A DNA stretch of 64,000 nt from Gemmatimonadaceae bacterium (GTDB lineage Bacteria > Gemmatimonadota > Gemmatimonadetes > Gemmatimonadales > Gemmatimonadaceae). Shown piece after piece: positions 10,777 through 19,912 of the stretch. Made by a program: the position numbers and the translations under genes. The notes beneath the pieces were generated by a model, which searched no databases, was not told where the DNA came from, and was given only the letters and a program-made list of their open reading frames with translations. The stretch lies in contig JAICWO010000006.1 in the NCBI GenBank assembly GCA_025934775.1, forward strand, positions 186,001 to 250,000, given 5' to 3'. Position 1 is the first letter of the stretch, and every line of letters begins with the position of its first letter.

Positions 10777-12066
10777 ATGTCTTCCTCAGTCCGATTGCAG
10801 CGTGACGAACCGACGATGAGCCCTCCTGCCCCTCCGCAGCTCTCCGCGAGGGTAACGCAGGAACTTCCGCTCATCTCCGTCGAGCTGAGCGAGGCGCTGG
10901 TCGCCGAACAGGCCACCCTGCGGCGCGAAGTGCTCCTCTGGCAGCGATGGGTGCGGTACCTCGCCCTCGGCGCGATGGTGCTGCTGTCGCTCGTCTTCAG
11001 CTCCACGCTCGACGATGCGCTCATTCCGATCGCGGTAATCGCGTTCGGCTACGTCGCCGTGGTGATGATCACCGCGTGGGCGCTCCAGCGGTCGAGCTCT
11101 CCGGCGATCGAGGTCTGGTTTCCCTCGCTGCTGCTCACGGCCGACATCGCGACGCTCTCCGGCTTCGTGTATCTCACGAGCGCGCCGCAGCAGATGCACC
11201 GCATTCTGCTGCTCGGATTTCTCTCGATGCAGCTCGGCGTGTTCTACTTCGGCCGGCGGCACGGCGTGCTCTCGGCCGGCCTCACGGTCATCGCCTATTT
11301 GATCGCGACGCTCGCGATCTCGCCGTTCGTGCCGGGACCGCGCGCCGGGACGATGTCGATCGCGTTCAACGTCACGTTGTTCGCGCTCATCAGCACGGTG
11401 CTGGTCTACACCTTCGGCAGCTTCCGCGAGCGCATGGACTCGCTGCGCATGTACTGCAAGGTCGTCGAGCGCGGCGAGGTGGCATCGCTGCCGCAGCTCG
11501 GCGCCGAGCGCTGGCCCGACGAGCTCACGCTGCTCGCGCGCAGCTTCCAGTCGATGCACGAGCGGCTCGCCGAGCAGATTGGAAGCGATCCGCTCACCGG
11601 CTGCATGAATCGCCGCGCGCTCGAATCGCGGCTGCGCGGCGATCTGCGCCACGCCCGACGGCGTGGATCCACGGTCGCCGTCGCGGCGATCGATCTCGAT
11701 CACTTCAAGGAGATCAACGACTCGAAGGGCCACCCGGTGGGCGACGTCGTGCTGCAGCAGCTCGCGGGGATCTTCAAGTCGACCGCGCGCGACACCGACG
11801 CGGTCGCGCGATTTGGAGGCGACGAGTTCGTGATCGTGCTGCCCGACACGGGCTGGCAGGGCGCACTGACCTTTGCCGAACGTCTGCGCCGGCGTGTCGA
11901 CGACTATACATTCGGACCGCCAGGCACGCCGATGAGCATCACCATCTCGGTCGGCGTGGCGCTCGGCCGTGGCAGCGACCCGATCTCGTCGGAGATGCTG
12001 CTGAAGGAAGCCGACAACGCCTTGTACAAGGCGAAAACCGCGGGCCGCAACCGAGTATTCTCTTGA
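10777..12066 (+). CDS. Membrane-bound diguanylate cyclase (GGDEF)
   Basis: The 429-residue protein should make cyclic di-GMP from two GTP. Residues 1-50 are cytoplasmic. Then come about six membrane helices (about 50-215), followed by a short linker and a GGDEF domain (about 265-429). The domain has DPLTGCMNRRAL, the metal-binding DLDHFKEIND, the intact catalytic motif GGDEF, and SVGVALG. An inhibitory I-site is present: RDTD lies exactly five residues before GGDEF, so product feedback is expected. The next gene begins inside its stop codon, which suggests translational coupling. The membrane region resembles no named sensor that I recognise. Confidence 0.92.
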   Translation: MSSSVRLQRDEPTMSPPAPPQLSARVTQELPLISVELSEALVAEQATLRREVLLWQRWVRYLALGAMVLLSLVFSSTLDDALIPIAVIAFGYVAVVMITAWALQRSSSPAIEVWFPSLLLTADIATLSGFVYLTSAPQQMHRILLLGFLSMQLGVFYFGRRHGVLSAGLTVIAYLIATLAISPFVPGPRAGTMSIAFNVTLFALISTVLVYTFGSFRERMDSLRMYCKVVERGEVASLPQLGAERWPDELTLLARSFQSMHERLAEQIGSDPLTGCMNRRALESRLRGDLRHARRRGSTVAVAAIDLDHFKEINDSKGHPVGDVVLQQLAGIFKSTARDTDAVARFGGDEFVIVLPDTGWQGALTFAERLRRRVDDYTFGPPGTPMSITISVGVALGRGSDPISSEMLLKEADNALYKAKTAGRNRVFS

Positions 12067-13028
12067 CCGATTCGCAGTTCGTTTCTCTCGGCGACCTCGA
12101 GGCCGCCGCGCGCGCGCTCGCGCCCGTCGCCGTGCGTACGCCGTTGCTTCCCTTCGACAGTCTGAGTGAGCGGGTCGGCGCGCCGGTGTGGATCAAGCCG
12201 GAAATGCTCCAGCGCGGCGGCGCGTTCAAGTTCCGCGGCGCGTACAACTTTCTCTCGCGCGTCGATCCCGCGGTGCGGAAGCGCGGCGTGATCGCGCCGT
12301 CATCGGGCAATCACGCACAGGCGGTTGCGCTGGCGGCAAAGTTGTTCGGAGTGCCCGCGACGGTCGTGATGCCGACGACGGTGACGCACGCCAAGCGTGC
12401 GGGCGCCGAGCGGCTCGGCGCCAAGATCGAGCTCGCGGGCACGACGACACTCGATCGCGCGGAGCGGGCCGACCAGCTCGCGGCGGAGCAGGGTCTCACC
12501 CTCGTGCCGCCGTTCGATCACGAATTCATCATAGCGGGCCAGGGGACCGTGGGGCTCGAGATCGCGGACGATCTTCCGAGCGTCGAGACGGTGCTCGTGC
12601 CGGTGGGCGGCGGCGGCTTCAGCGCCGGCGTCGCGACCGCGATCAAGCTGCGCCTGCCGAACGCGCGCGTAATCGGCGTCGAGCCGGCGGGATCACCCAA
12701 GCTGACGGCCGCGCGCGAGGCGGGAAAGCCGGTGAAGATCGCGTACAGCGGTGGTCTCGCTGACGGATTGCTCGCAACGCAGGTGGGCACGCTGCCGTTC
12801 GAGCACCATCAGCGGTACCTCGACGACGTGATTCAGGTGGACGACGCCGCGCTCCGCGGCGCGATGCGCCTGTTGCTGGACCGCATGAAGCTCGTTGCCG
12901 AGCCAAGCGGCGCGATCACGATTGCGGCGCTCCTCGAGAGCGCGTTCACGCCGCGCGGCCCCACGGTCGCGATTCTGAGCGGCGGGAACATCGAGTGGGA
13001 TGGACTTCGTGAGCTTCTCGCCGGGTGA
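12063..13028 (+). CDS. PLP-dependent threonine/serine dehydratase-like enzyme
   Basis: The 321-residue fold-type II PLP enzyme is predicted to deaminate threonine or serine to 2-oxoacids; serine racemase belongs to the same family. The PLP lysine is in GGAFKFRGAYNF, the substrate loop is SSGNHAQ, and the phosphate-binding glycine loop is PVGGGGFSAG. There is no C-terminal ACT domain, so it resembles the short catabolic or racemase type rather than feedback-inhibited biosynthetic IlvA. The start is a TTG at 12063 that overlaps the previous stop (TTGA); no suitable ATG lies nearby. The coding end overlaps the next gene by 29 bases. Its place between two c-di-GMP cyclases is unusual. Confidence 0.88.
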   Translation: MTDSQFVSLGDLEAAARALAPVAVRTPLLPFDSLSERVGAPVWIKPEMLQRGGAFKFRGAYNFLSRVDPAVRKRGVIAPSSGNHAQAVALAAKLFGVPATVVMPTTVTHAKRAGAERLGAKIELAGTTTLDRAERADQLAAEQGLTLVPPFDHEFIIAGQGTVGLEIADDLPSVETVLVPVGGGGFSAGVATAIKLRLPNARVIGVEPAGSPKLTAAREAGKPVKIAYSGGLADGLLATQVGTLPFEHHQRYLDDVIQVDDAALRGAMRLLLDRMKLVAEPSGAITIAALLESAFTPRGPTVAILSGGNIEWDGLRELLAG

Positions 13029-14496
13029 TCGTGCCGGACGAGTCGTCATCGCCGAAGCACATGCGGCAACCGCCGGCGCGCTCTCCTGGCTGCTGCGCGA
13101 GCAGGGGTACGCGGTCACGGCCGTGTCCGACCGCCACGAGTTGTTCGATGCGATCGCGCGCACCGTACCCGACCTGATACTGATCGATGGCGACGTCGTG
13201 CAACGCGACGGCGCCATCATCGGCCAGCTCCGCGCCGATCAGCGCTGGCACGACGTGCGCGTGATCGTCACCGCGCCGTGGGCCGCGGTGGAAGACGGGG
13301 GCGCCGGCTTGCCGTGGGGCGTCGACGACTGCGTGAGCAAACCGTATCGGGTGCCCGAGCTGCTCGGCCGCGTGCGTACGCAGTTGCGCGCGAGCGGACA
13401 AATTCGCGAGGCACGCGCCGCGCTGCGCGACACCACGGTAGAGCTCGAGCGCGCGCGCGGCGACGCGGCGAGCAACCGCCGTCTAGTAGACATTCTACAT
13501 GAGGTCACCGGCGAGCTCTCGGCAAACGAGATCTACCGCCTTCTGGCGCGCCGCGTGGCGCGAGCGCTCGAGATCTCGCACTGCTCGGTGATCCTCGCGC
13601 GCCAAGGGGACGCCGTCGGCACCATCGCGGCGGCGCTCGAGGACTCCACGGTGCGCGACGTGGAGATCCGGCTCGAGCAATTCCCCGAAGTGAGCGCGGC
13701 GCTCGAGTCCGAGCGCTCGATTCTCGTCGAGGACGCGTGCACGCATCCATTGTTCGCGGGAATGCGACAGGCCTGGGCCGCGGAGGGAAAGGACATCGAG
13801 ATCCGCTCCGTCGCGACGATTCCGTTCACCATCGATCGCTGGCGCTCGGGCGTGCTGTTCCTCCGCACCGATCGATTCGAGCGAACGCTCACGAGCGACG
13901 ACGTCGAGTTCGCGGACGTGGTGATTCGCGCGGCGGTCGCGGCGATTCGGCGCGCGCAGGCGCTCGAGACCACGCGGGCCGACAACCGGCGGCTCGAGGC
14001 GCTCGCGACCACGGATCCGCTGACGCGCGTGCTCAATCGCCGCGCGCTGCTCGACCGGCTTGGCGCCGAAGTTGATCGGGCGAGGCGATTCGATTCCGCG
14101 CTCACGCTGCTCCTGCTCGACGTCGATCACTTCAAGCAGATCAACGACACGGCCGGCCACCTCGCGGGCGACAGCGTGCTGCGCCGGCTCGGTGCGCTGC
14201 TCGAGGAGGCGGTGCGCAAGGTGGACATCGTCGCGCGCTACGGCGGCGAGGAGTTCGTGGTGATTCTGCCCGAGACGACCACGGATGGCGCAGTCGTTTT
14301 TGCCGAGCGGTTGCGGGAGCGCATCGCCCACCAGGCGTTCGACGTCGGGGTCGAACAGCCCGTGCATTTGACGGTGAGTGTGGGGATCGCCACTTTTCCC
14401 TCGCCTCGGGTGGCCTCGACCGAGGACCTCTTCGCTCGAGCCGACGAAGCGCTCTATCGCGCGAAATCCGGCGGACGCAACCAGGTGCGCACCTGA
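13000..14496 (+). CDS. Response regulator diguanylate cyclase (REC-GAF-GGDEF)
   Basis: The 498-residue soluble protein has a receiver domain at about 12-130: phospho-acceptor Asp in LILIDGD and the conserved Lys in CVSKPY. A coiled linker leads to a GAF-like domain (about 165-320, with SILVEDACTHPLF), followed by a GGDEF domain (about 330-498). The cyclase motif is GGEEF, an active variant, and an I-site RKVD lies five residues upstream. It should couple phosphorylation by an unknown kinase to c-di-GMP synthesis. No cognate histidine kinase is adjacent. It overlaps the preceding gene by 29 bases and the following start by one base (TGATG). Confidence 0.92.
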   Translation: MDFVSFSPGDRAGRVVIAEAHAATAGALSWLLREQGYAVTAVSDRHELFDAIARTVPDLILIDGDVVQRDGAIIGQLRADQRWHDVRVIVTAPWAAVEDGGAGLPWGVDDCVSKPYRVPELLGRVRTQLRASGQIREARAALRDTTVELERARGDAASNRRLVDILHEVTGELSANEIYRLLARRVARALEISHCSVILARQGDAVGTIAAALEDSTVRDVEIRLEQFPEVSAALESERSILVEDACTHPLFAGMRQAWAAEGKDIEIRSVATIPFTIDRWRSGVLFLRTDRFERTLTSDDVEFADVVIRAAVAAIRRAQALETTRADNRRLEALATTDPLTRVLNRRALLDRLGAEVDRARRFDSALTLLLLDVDHFKQINDTAGHLAGDSVLRRLGALLEEAVRKVDIVARYGGEEFVVILPETTTDGAVVFAERLRERIAHQAFDVGVEQPVHLTVSVGIATFPSPRVASTEDLFARADEALYRAKSGGRNQVRT

Positions 14497-15590
14497 TGAA
14501 ACGTTGTCCCACTTGCGGCACGACCTACCCGGAGGACGCGCGCTTCTGCACGCGCGACGGCACCCGCCTGTTCGGGCAGGCCGTGGCGACGGACACGCTG
14601 ACACCGCCCGCCGACCAGTCCGCGATCTCGGCGACGCCGCGGTCCACGGCGGCGCTTTCGCGCAGCGACGTTGGTACGCCGGTGACGCACGCCAACCTCG
14701 CCGGACAGACGCTCCAAGGCCGCTACGAGATCGTGAAGAAGATCGGCGAGGGCGGCATGTCGTTCGTCTATCTCGCGAACGACGTGTCGACGCGCGAGCG
14801 TTACGCGATCAAGGTGCTGTCCGCCGCGCTCTCGCAGGACGCCAACGCGATGGCGCGCCTTCGCCGCGAGGCGGCGCTCGGGATGCGGCTCGCACACCCC
14901 AACGTCTGCCATATCATTCGACTCGGCGAGACGGAGCACGGGCTGGTGTACGTCGTGATGCCGTTCGTCGAGGGCGAGATCCTCGCGGATCGCACGAATC
15001 GGCTCGGCCACATCTCGCTCGACGAGACGACGCGGCTGCTGCGCGACATGTCGGCGGGGCTCCACGTGGCGCACGAGCTCAAGATCGTGCACCGCGATCT
15101 GAAGCCGGAAAACGTGATGGTGAGCAAAGGCCCGGACGGCGTCGAGCGCGCGGTGGTGATGGACTTTGGTCTGGCGAAGGAGCGCAGAGCCGGCGCCGAG
15201 CTCCAGAAGCTCACGGCGACGGGGATCATCCTCGGCACACCGGAGTTCATGAGTCCCGAGCAGCTTCGCGGCAAGCCGCTCGATGCGCGCACCGACATCT
15301 ACTCGCTCGCGCTGATGACCTACGAGATGCTCACGGGCAAGCTGCCGTTCCAGGGACGCACGCAGCAGGAGATGATGATCGCGCGTCTGCGGAGCGAACC
15401 GATGTCGTTGCGCAAGATGCGCCCCGAGCTCGATCTGCCGGAGTCCGTCGAGCGCGTGTTGAACAAGGCGATGTCACGCAACCCCGACGACCGCTATCAG
15501 TCCACGCTCGAATTCGGCGACGCGTTCTCGGCCGCCGCCACCGAGCGCGCGGCCGACAGCGGGCTGCTCGGCAAGCTGTTCGGACGGTGA
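14496..15590 (+). CDS. Ser/Thr protein kinase with an N-terminal zinc-ribbon-like motif
   Basis: The 364-residue Hanks-type kinase starts MKRCPTCGTTYPEDARFCTR, a zinc-ribbon-like segment in which the fourth ligand appears to be missing. A Ser/Thr/Ala-rich linker leads to the kinase domain (about 71-335). It has the P-loop GEGGMSFVY, ATP lysine YAIKVL, catalytic loop HRDLKPENV, metal site DFG and substrate loop GTPEFMSPEQ. All catalytic residues are present. There is no C-terminal membrane helix or PASTA repeat, so it should be cytosolic. It is translationally coupled to the preceding cyclase gene and may act in the same signalling circuit. Confidence 0.93.
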   Translation: MKRCPTCGTTYPEDARFCTRDGTRLFGQAVATDTLTPPADQSAISATPRSTAALSRSDVGTPVTHANLAGQTLQGRYEIVKKIGEGGMSFVYLANDVSTRERYAIKVLSAALSQDANAMARLRREAALGMRLAHPNVCHIIRLGETEHGLVYVVMPFVEGEILADRTNRLGHISLDETTRLLRDMSAGLHVAHELKIVHRDLKPENVMVSKGPDGVERAVVMDFGLAKERRAGAELQKLTATGIILGTPEFMSPEQLRGKPLDARTDIYSLALMTYEMLTGKLPFQGRTQQEMMIARLRSEPMSLRKMRPELDLPESVERVLNKAMSRNPDDRYQSTLEFGDAFSAAATERAADSGLLGKLFGR

Positions 15591-17242
15591 GCGCGCGCGG
15601 AGTGACGCGGAGCACGACGCTCGCGGCCGCGGCGTGCGTGGCGGCGATCGGCATCGCGGGCGCGCAGTCGCCGCGGCCGTATCGTTCAAATTTTGATATT
15701 AAAGATTACGCAATCACGATCGATCTGCCGGATACCGGATCGACCGTCGCGATCACCGACGTGATCACGGTCGCGCGCACCGCGCCGGCCGACACGCTCG
15801 TGCTCGATCTGCTCGATCTCCACGTGAGTCGCGTGACGGTGGAAGATCGGCCGGTCACGTTCGTGCAAACGCCGAGCGAGGTGCACATTCCGCTGCCGCA
15901 TCCCGAACGGCGCGGGATGTTCCACGTCGCGGTCTCGTACGGTGGCGCGGTGACGGACGGGCTCATCGTGCGCACGGACAGCGCGGGACGCTGGACGTAT
16001 TTCGGCGACAACTGGCCGAATCGCGCGCGGCATTGGATCGCGAGCATCGATCATCCGAGCGACAAGGCGACGGTGACGTGGCGCGTGCTCGCGCCGGCGA
16101 GCGAAACGGTCGTCGCGAACGGAAAGCTGCTCGGCACCAAGACCGTCCGCGACGCGGACGGCCGCGACCGAACCGAATGGACCTGGCGCGAGTCGCAGCC
16201 GATTCCGGTGTACGTGATGGTCATTGCCGCGGCGCCGCTCGTGCGGTACGACCTCGGCGACACCGACTGCGGCCTCGCCGCGCTGCAACGGTGCGTGCCG
16301 CAGTACGTGTACACGGCGCCCGAGCAGAAGAGCTTTGCGCCGGGGCCGTTCGCCCGCGCCGGCGAAATCGTGCAGCTCTTCTCGAGTCTCGTCGGCCCAT
16401 TCCCGTACGAGAAGCTCGCGCACTTGCAGTCGTCGACGCGGTTTGGCGGGATGGAGAACGCGAGCAACATCTTCTACTCGGACAACGCGTTCCGTCGCGG
16501 CACGATGAACGACGGCCTCATCGCGCACGAGACCGCGCATCAGTGGTTCGGTGATGCGGTCACGGAGCGCGATTGGCCGCATCTCTGGCTCTCCGAGGGA
16601 TTCGCGACGTATTTCGCCGCGCTCTGGCAGCGGGCCGCGCGGGGCGACAGCGCGTTCCGCGTGGAGATGTCGCGCATGCGGCGCACGGTGCTCGCGGACA
16701 CCATCGCCGTCACGAAGCGCCCCGTGATCGACACGCTCGAGACGAATCTCCTCGCGCTGCTCAATCGCAACAGCTACGAGAAGGGCGGATTCGTCCTGCA
16801 CATGCTGAAAGCGCAAGTCGGCGAGGCGGCATTCTTCGACGCGCTGCGGCACTATTACGCCGCGCACCGGAACGCGACCGCGGTCACCGACGATCTCCAG
16901 CACGAGATGGAGCGCGCATCGGGTGAGCGGCTGGATTGGTTCTTCAATCAGTGGCTGCGGCGGCCGGGCTATCCGGAGGTCACAGCGACGTGGTCGTTCG
17001 ACTCCGCGTCGCACGAAGTGCTGGTCGACGTCTCTCAGAGCGATCGTTTTGGCCGCTACCGCTTCCCACTGACGATCGCCGTGATCGACTCGACGGGCGC
17101 CGCGCATCGCGCCACGGTGCAAATGTCTGATACGTCGAGCGCGCCGATGCAGGTTCGCATTTCGCTTGCGGCCGCGCCGGCGTCGGTCGTACTCGATCCC
17201 GACGTCGAGCTGCTGGCGCGCTGTACCGTCACGCGGCGCTGA
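15587..17242 (+). CDS. Exported M1-family zinc aminopeptidase
   Basis: The 551-residue gluzincin has a signal peptide ending near IAGAQ. The N-terminal beta domain (about 35-215) precedes the thermolysin-like catalytic domain. The latter has the substrate motif GMENASN, the zinc site HETAHQWFGD (His314, Glu315, His318) and third ligand Glu337 in LSEGFATYF, exactly 18 residues after the second His. It should release N-terminal residues from peptides in the periplasm or outside. The start is GTG 15587, overlapping the kinase stop (GTGA); GTG 15602 is an alternative. It is shorter than classical PepN and lacks the large C-terminal helical domain. Confidence 0.9.
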   Translation: MSARGVTRSTTLAAAACVAAIGIAGAQSPRPYRSNFDIKDYAITIDLPDTGSTVAITDVITVARTAPADTLVLDLLDLHVSRVTVEDRPVTFVQTPSEVHIPLPHPERRGMFHVAVSYGGAVTDGLIVRTDSAGRWTYFGDNWPNRARHWIASIDHPSDKATVTWRVLAPASETVVANGKLLGTKTVRDADGRDRTEWTWRESQPIPVYVMVIAAAPLVRYDLGDTDCGLAALQRCVPQYVYTAPEQKSFAPGPFARAGEIVQLFSSLVGPFPYEKLAHLQSSTRFGGMENASNIFYSDNAFRRGTMNDGLIAHETAHQWFGDAVTERDWPHLWLSEGFATYFAALWQRAARGDSAFRVEMSRMRRTVLADTIAVTKRPVIDTLETNLLALLNRNSYEKGGFVLHMLKAQVGEAAFFDALRHYYAAHRNATAVTDDLQHEMERASGERLDWFFNQWLRRPGYPEVTATWSFDSASHEVLVDVSQSDRFGRYRFPLTIAVIDSTGAAHRATVQMSDTSSAPMQVRISLAAAPASVVLDPDVELLARCTVTRR

Positions 17243-17256
17243 TCGTCGTTTCCCTG

Positions 17257-18216
17257 ATGTCATCCGTCGTCAAGTTGCTGTCCTGCGCGACGATGCTCGC
17301 CGCATCGGCATCGGCTGCTCGCGCGCAGTCGACGCGTGTCGCTGACTCGCTGCTCCACGCCGGCGCGCTGGAGCGCGCCGAATCGATGTACTACGCCGCC
17401 GCGCGTGTGCGCCCGCACGACCCCGGCGCGCGCTGGGCGCTCGGCCGCGATTTGATCGCGCGCGGCGCCGGCCGTGTCGGCGGCACGCTGCTCGAGGAGG
17501 CGATCCGCTTCGGCGGCGACGCATCGCTCATCGGCGCCGAGCTCGTGCCGGTGTATCTCGAGACGGGCCAGTATGACAAGCTGGCCGCGCTCACCACCGC
17601 GTCGACCGCCGAGCGCGCGCGGGCGCGGTGGCTCGTGAATCACGAAACTCGAATCATCGCGCCGGACTCCGTCGTCGTCGCGCCGTTCCGGCGGGCGAGC
17701 GATGCACGGTCGCTCGGGCACGCGCTGCTGCGCGTCGATGGCCGGCCATACGATGCGGAGCTCAGCGCGCGCGTGCGCGGGATCGTGATCGCGGACACCG
17801 CCGCCGTCGCTCACGCGCTGCACCTGTTCGACGCGGGCGTGACGTCGCGAGCGGCGATCCCCGCCGCCGCTGATTCGATCTCGTTCGGCCGCATGATCGT
17901 GACGAACGTTCCCGTTACGCTCGCGCACACGTCGGGTGCGGCGGTCGTGATCGGGCTCGATGCGCTGGCGCCATTCGCGCCGCGATTCGATCCGCGTGCC
18001 GCGCGCATGACGCTGTACGTCGCGGCCGCGAGCCCCGGTGCGCGTGCGCGCGCGCCCGCGGGCAACGCGCTTCCGACACTCGCGCCGGGTTACGACATTC
18101 AGGTGCTCCGCGCGGGCGGCTGGACGAGCGTGATGGATCTACCGATCGCGGCGCTGCTGCGCGCTCGGCCGTGGGACTACATCGCGCGAAGCGGCGAGAT
18201 CGTCATCGAACCGTAG
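17257..18216 (+). CDS. Exported TPR protein with a degenerate retropepsin-like domain
   Basis: The 319-residue product has a signal peptide (cleavage near ARAQS) and one or two TPR-like helical pairs at about 25-110. A beta-rich C-terminal half follows. Its segments ALLRVDGRPYDAELS and VVIGLDALAPFAPRFDPRAA resemble the I-G-L-D...F-D-P pattern of bacterial retropepsin-like aspartyl proteases. The catalytic D-T-G is not evident (IADTAA occupies that place), so activity is doubtful. It starts 14 bases after the M1 peptidase gene. Its 3' end overlaps the convergent CoA-binding gene by 14 bases. Confidence 0.7.
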   Translation: MSSVVKLLSCATMLAASASAARAQSTRVADSLLHAGALERAESMYYAAARVRPHDPGARWALGRDLIARGAGRVGGTLLEEAIRFGGDASLIGAELVPVYLETGQYDKLAALTTASTAERARARWLVNHETRIIAPDSVVVAPFRRASDARSLGHALLRVDGRPYDAELSARVRGIVIADTAAVAHALHLFDAGVTSRAAIPAAADSISFGRMIVTNVPVTLAHTSGAAVVIGLDALAPFAPRFDPRAARMTLYVAAASPGARARAPAGNALPTLAPGYDIQVLRAGGWTSVMDLPIAALLRARPWDYIARSGEIVIEP

Positions 18217-18673
18217 GGCGATAGCCGTGCTGCTCGAGCTCCACCATCAAGCAACGGTCCTGCACGACGTCGATCCCCGCGCGGGCCAGGCGCTCCGCGG
18301 CTTCATCGCTCGAGATGCCCATCTGCATCCAGACCATCTTCGGCTGCTTGGCGATGATGTCGCCGACGTGCGCCGGCACGTCGTTCGAGCGGCGGAACAC
18401 GTTCACCATGTCGATCTCGCCGGGAATCGCGGCGACCGAGCGGTACACGCGCTGGCCGAGAATCTCCGTCACATCCGGGTAGTACACCGGGACTGGCACA
18501 ATCTCGAAACCGGCGCGTTGCGCGTATTCCGGCACATAGTGCGCGGGACGGTCGGGCTCGACCTTGATGCCGAGCACCGCGATGCGGCGCGTGCGCTCGA
18601 GTACGCGCGCGATTCCCGCGTCGTCGTCGATCAGGTGCTCGCGCCAATCGTCGCGCGTTGATGATTCGTTCAT
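18203..18673 (-). CDS. CoA-binding domain protein (YccU-like)
   Basis: The 156-residue protein is a single Rossmann-type CoA_binding_2 domain. The nucleotide loop is RIAVLGIKVEPDRPAHYV, and typical segments are ILGQRVYRSVAAIPGEIDMVNVF and VWMQMGISSDEAA. These proteins resemble the CoA-binding part of succinyl-CoA synthetase, but their physiological role is poorly known. The length is normal for the family. It is convergent with the upstream TPR gene (14-base overlap) and divergent from the next gene. Confidence 0.88.
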   Translation of the reverse strand: MNESSTRDDWREHLIDDDAGIARVLERTRRIAVLGIKVEPDRPAHYVPEYAQRAGFEIVPVPVYYPDVTEILGQRVYRSVAAIPGEIDMVNVFRRSNDVPAHVGDIIAKQPKMVWMQMGISSDEAAERLARAGIDVVQDRCLMVELEQHGYRPTVR

Positions 18674-18775
18674 GGGTGAGGCATCGTGCGAAGTTCGTGC
18701 TCGCGCGCGGGTGCCGAGCCGTGCTGGCTCAATGTAACTTTCTCGTCAACTCGCTCTAGACGGAGATGCGGCAGA

Positions 18776-19912
18776 ATGCGGATGCTCGTGTTGGGTGCCG
18801 GGTTGCAGGGATCTGCGTGCGCGTACGATCTGTTGCAGAACGATGACGTCGCCGAAGTGCGGCTCGCTGACGTTCACGTCGAGCATCTTCCGGATTTTCT
18901 CGCGCCATTTTCAGGACCGCGCCTGCTTCCGACCTCGCTCGACGTGCGCGATCGCGACGCGGTGCTCGGCGCGATGCGCGGCTGCGCCGCCGTGATGAGC
19001 GCGATTCCGTACTACTTCAATTACGAGATGGCCCAGCTCGCCGTGCAGGCGGGCGTGCACTTCTGCGATCTTGGCGGCAACACCGAAATCGTGTTCAAGC
19101 AGAAGCAGCTCGACGCGGACGCCAAGCGCAAGAACATCACCGTCATTCCCGACTGCGGTCTCGCGCCCGGGATGGTGAACATCCTCGCGCAATACGGCAT
19201 CGAGCAGATGGACGCCGTGGACTCGGTGAAGATCTTCGTCGGCGGGCTGCCGCAGCATCCCGAGCCGCCGCTCAACTACATGCTCGTGTACTCGCTCGAG
19301 GGCGCGCTCGACTACTACACCACGCTCTCGTGGGTGCTCAGGAACGCAAAGCGCACGCAAGTCCCCGCGTTGTCGGAGATCGAGCCCGTGCACTTCGACT
19401 TCGCGGATCTCGAGGCGTTTCATACGGCGGGCGGGCTCTCGACGATGGCGTTCCGGTACGAGGGCAAGGTCCCGACGATGGAGTACAAGACGCTGCGCTA
19501 TCCCGGTCACGCCAAGCTGATGGCGGACATCCGCGCGCTCGGCCTGCTCGATCTCGAGCCGGTGGAGGTGAAGGGGATGAACGTCGTGCCGCGCGACGCG
19601 TTCATCGCGTCCGTGATGCCCAAGCTGCACAAGCCGCATGGCCACGATCTCGTCGCGCTGCGCGTCGTCGTGACGGGCACCAAGGGCGGCAAGCCGGCCG
19701 CGAAGACGTTCGAGCTCGTCGACCGGTATGATGCCAAGCATCACATCAGCGCGATGATGCGGACGACCGGCTACTCGCTATCGATCACCGGCATGATGCA
19801 GGCGCGCGGCGAGATCAAGCCCGCTGGCGTCCACACGCCGGACGAGTGCGTTCCGGCGGTGCCGTACATCGACGCGCTGCGGAAGCGCGGAATCGATATT
19901 CGAGAGAGTTGA
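18776..19912 (+). CDS. Saccharopine/lysine-dehydrogenase-like oxidoreductase
   Basis: The 378-residue enzyme has a Rossmann NAD(P) site at the very N-terminus (MLVLGAGLQGSACAYDL), then the AVMSAIPYYFNYEMAQLAV and GVHFCDLGGNTEIV segments typical of saccharopine dehydrogenase and lysine-6-dehydrogenase relatives. PDCGLAPGMVNILA is also typical of this group. The expected chemistry is NAD(P)-dependent oxidation of an amine or secondary amine in lysine metabolism; the exact substrate cannot be read. I choose ATG 18776 because the Rossmann loop follows at once and GGAG lies upstream. The stop lies inside a heptamer inverted repeat. Confidence 0.85.
   Translation: MRMLVLGAGLQGSACAYDLLQNDDVAEVRLADVHVEHLPDFLAPFSGPRLLPTSLDVRDRDAVLGAMRGCAAVMSAIPYYFNYEMAQLAVQAGVHFCDLGGNTEIVFKQKQLDADAKRKNITVIPDCGLAPGMVNILAQYGIEQMDAVDSVKIFVGGLPQHPEPPLNYMLVYSLEGALDYYTTLSWVLRNAKRTQVPALSEIEPVHFDFADLEAFHTAGGLSTMAFRYEGKVPTMEYKTLRYPGHAKLMADIRALGLLDLEPVEVKGMNVVPRDAFIASVMPKLHKPHGHDLVALRVVVTGTKGGKPAAKTFELVDRYDAKHHISAMMRTTGYSLSITGMMQARGEIKPAGVHTPDECVPAVPYIDALRKRGIDIRES

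Noticed and set aside
10947-12062. Long upstream extension of the threonine dehydratase frame
   Set aside because: The sequence before the TTG at 12063 overlaps the GGDEF gene and its translation has no similarity to any PLP enzyme. The family starts at about 12063.
14378-15586. Upstream extension of the M1 peptidase frame
   Set aside because: It overlaps the kinase gene out of frame, and the signal peptide begins at GTG 15587.
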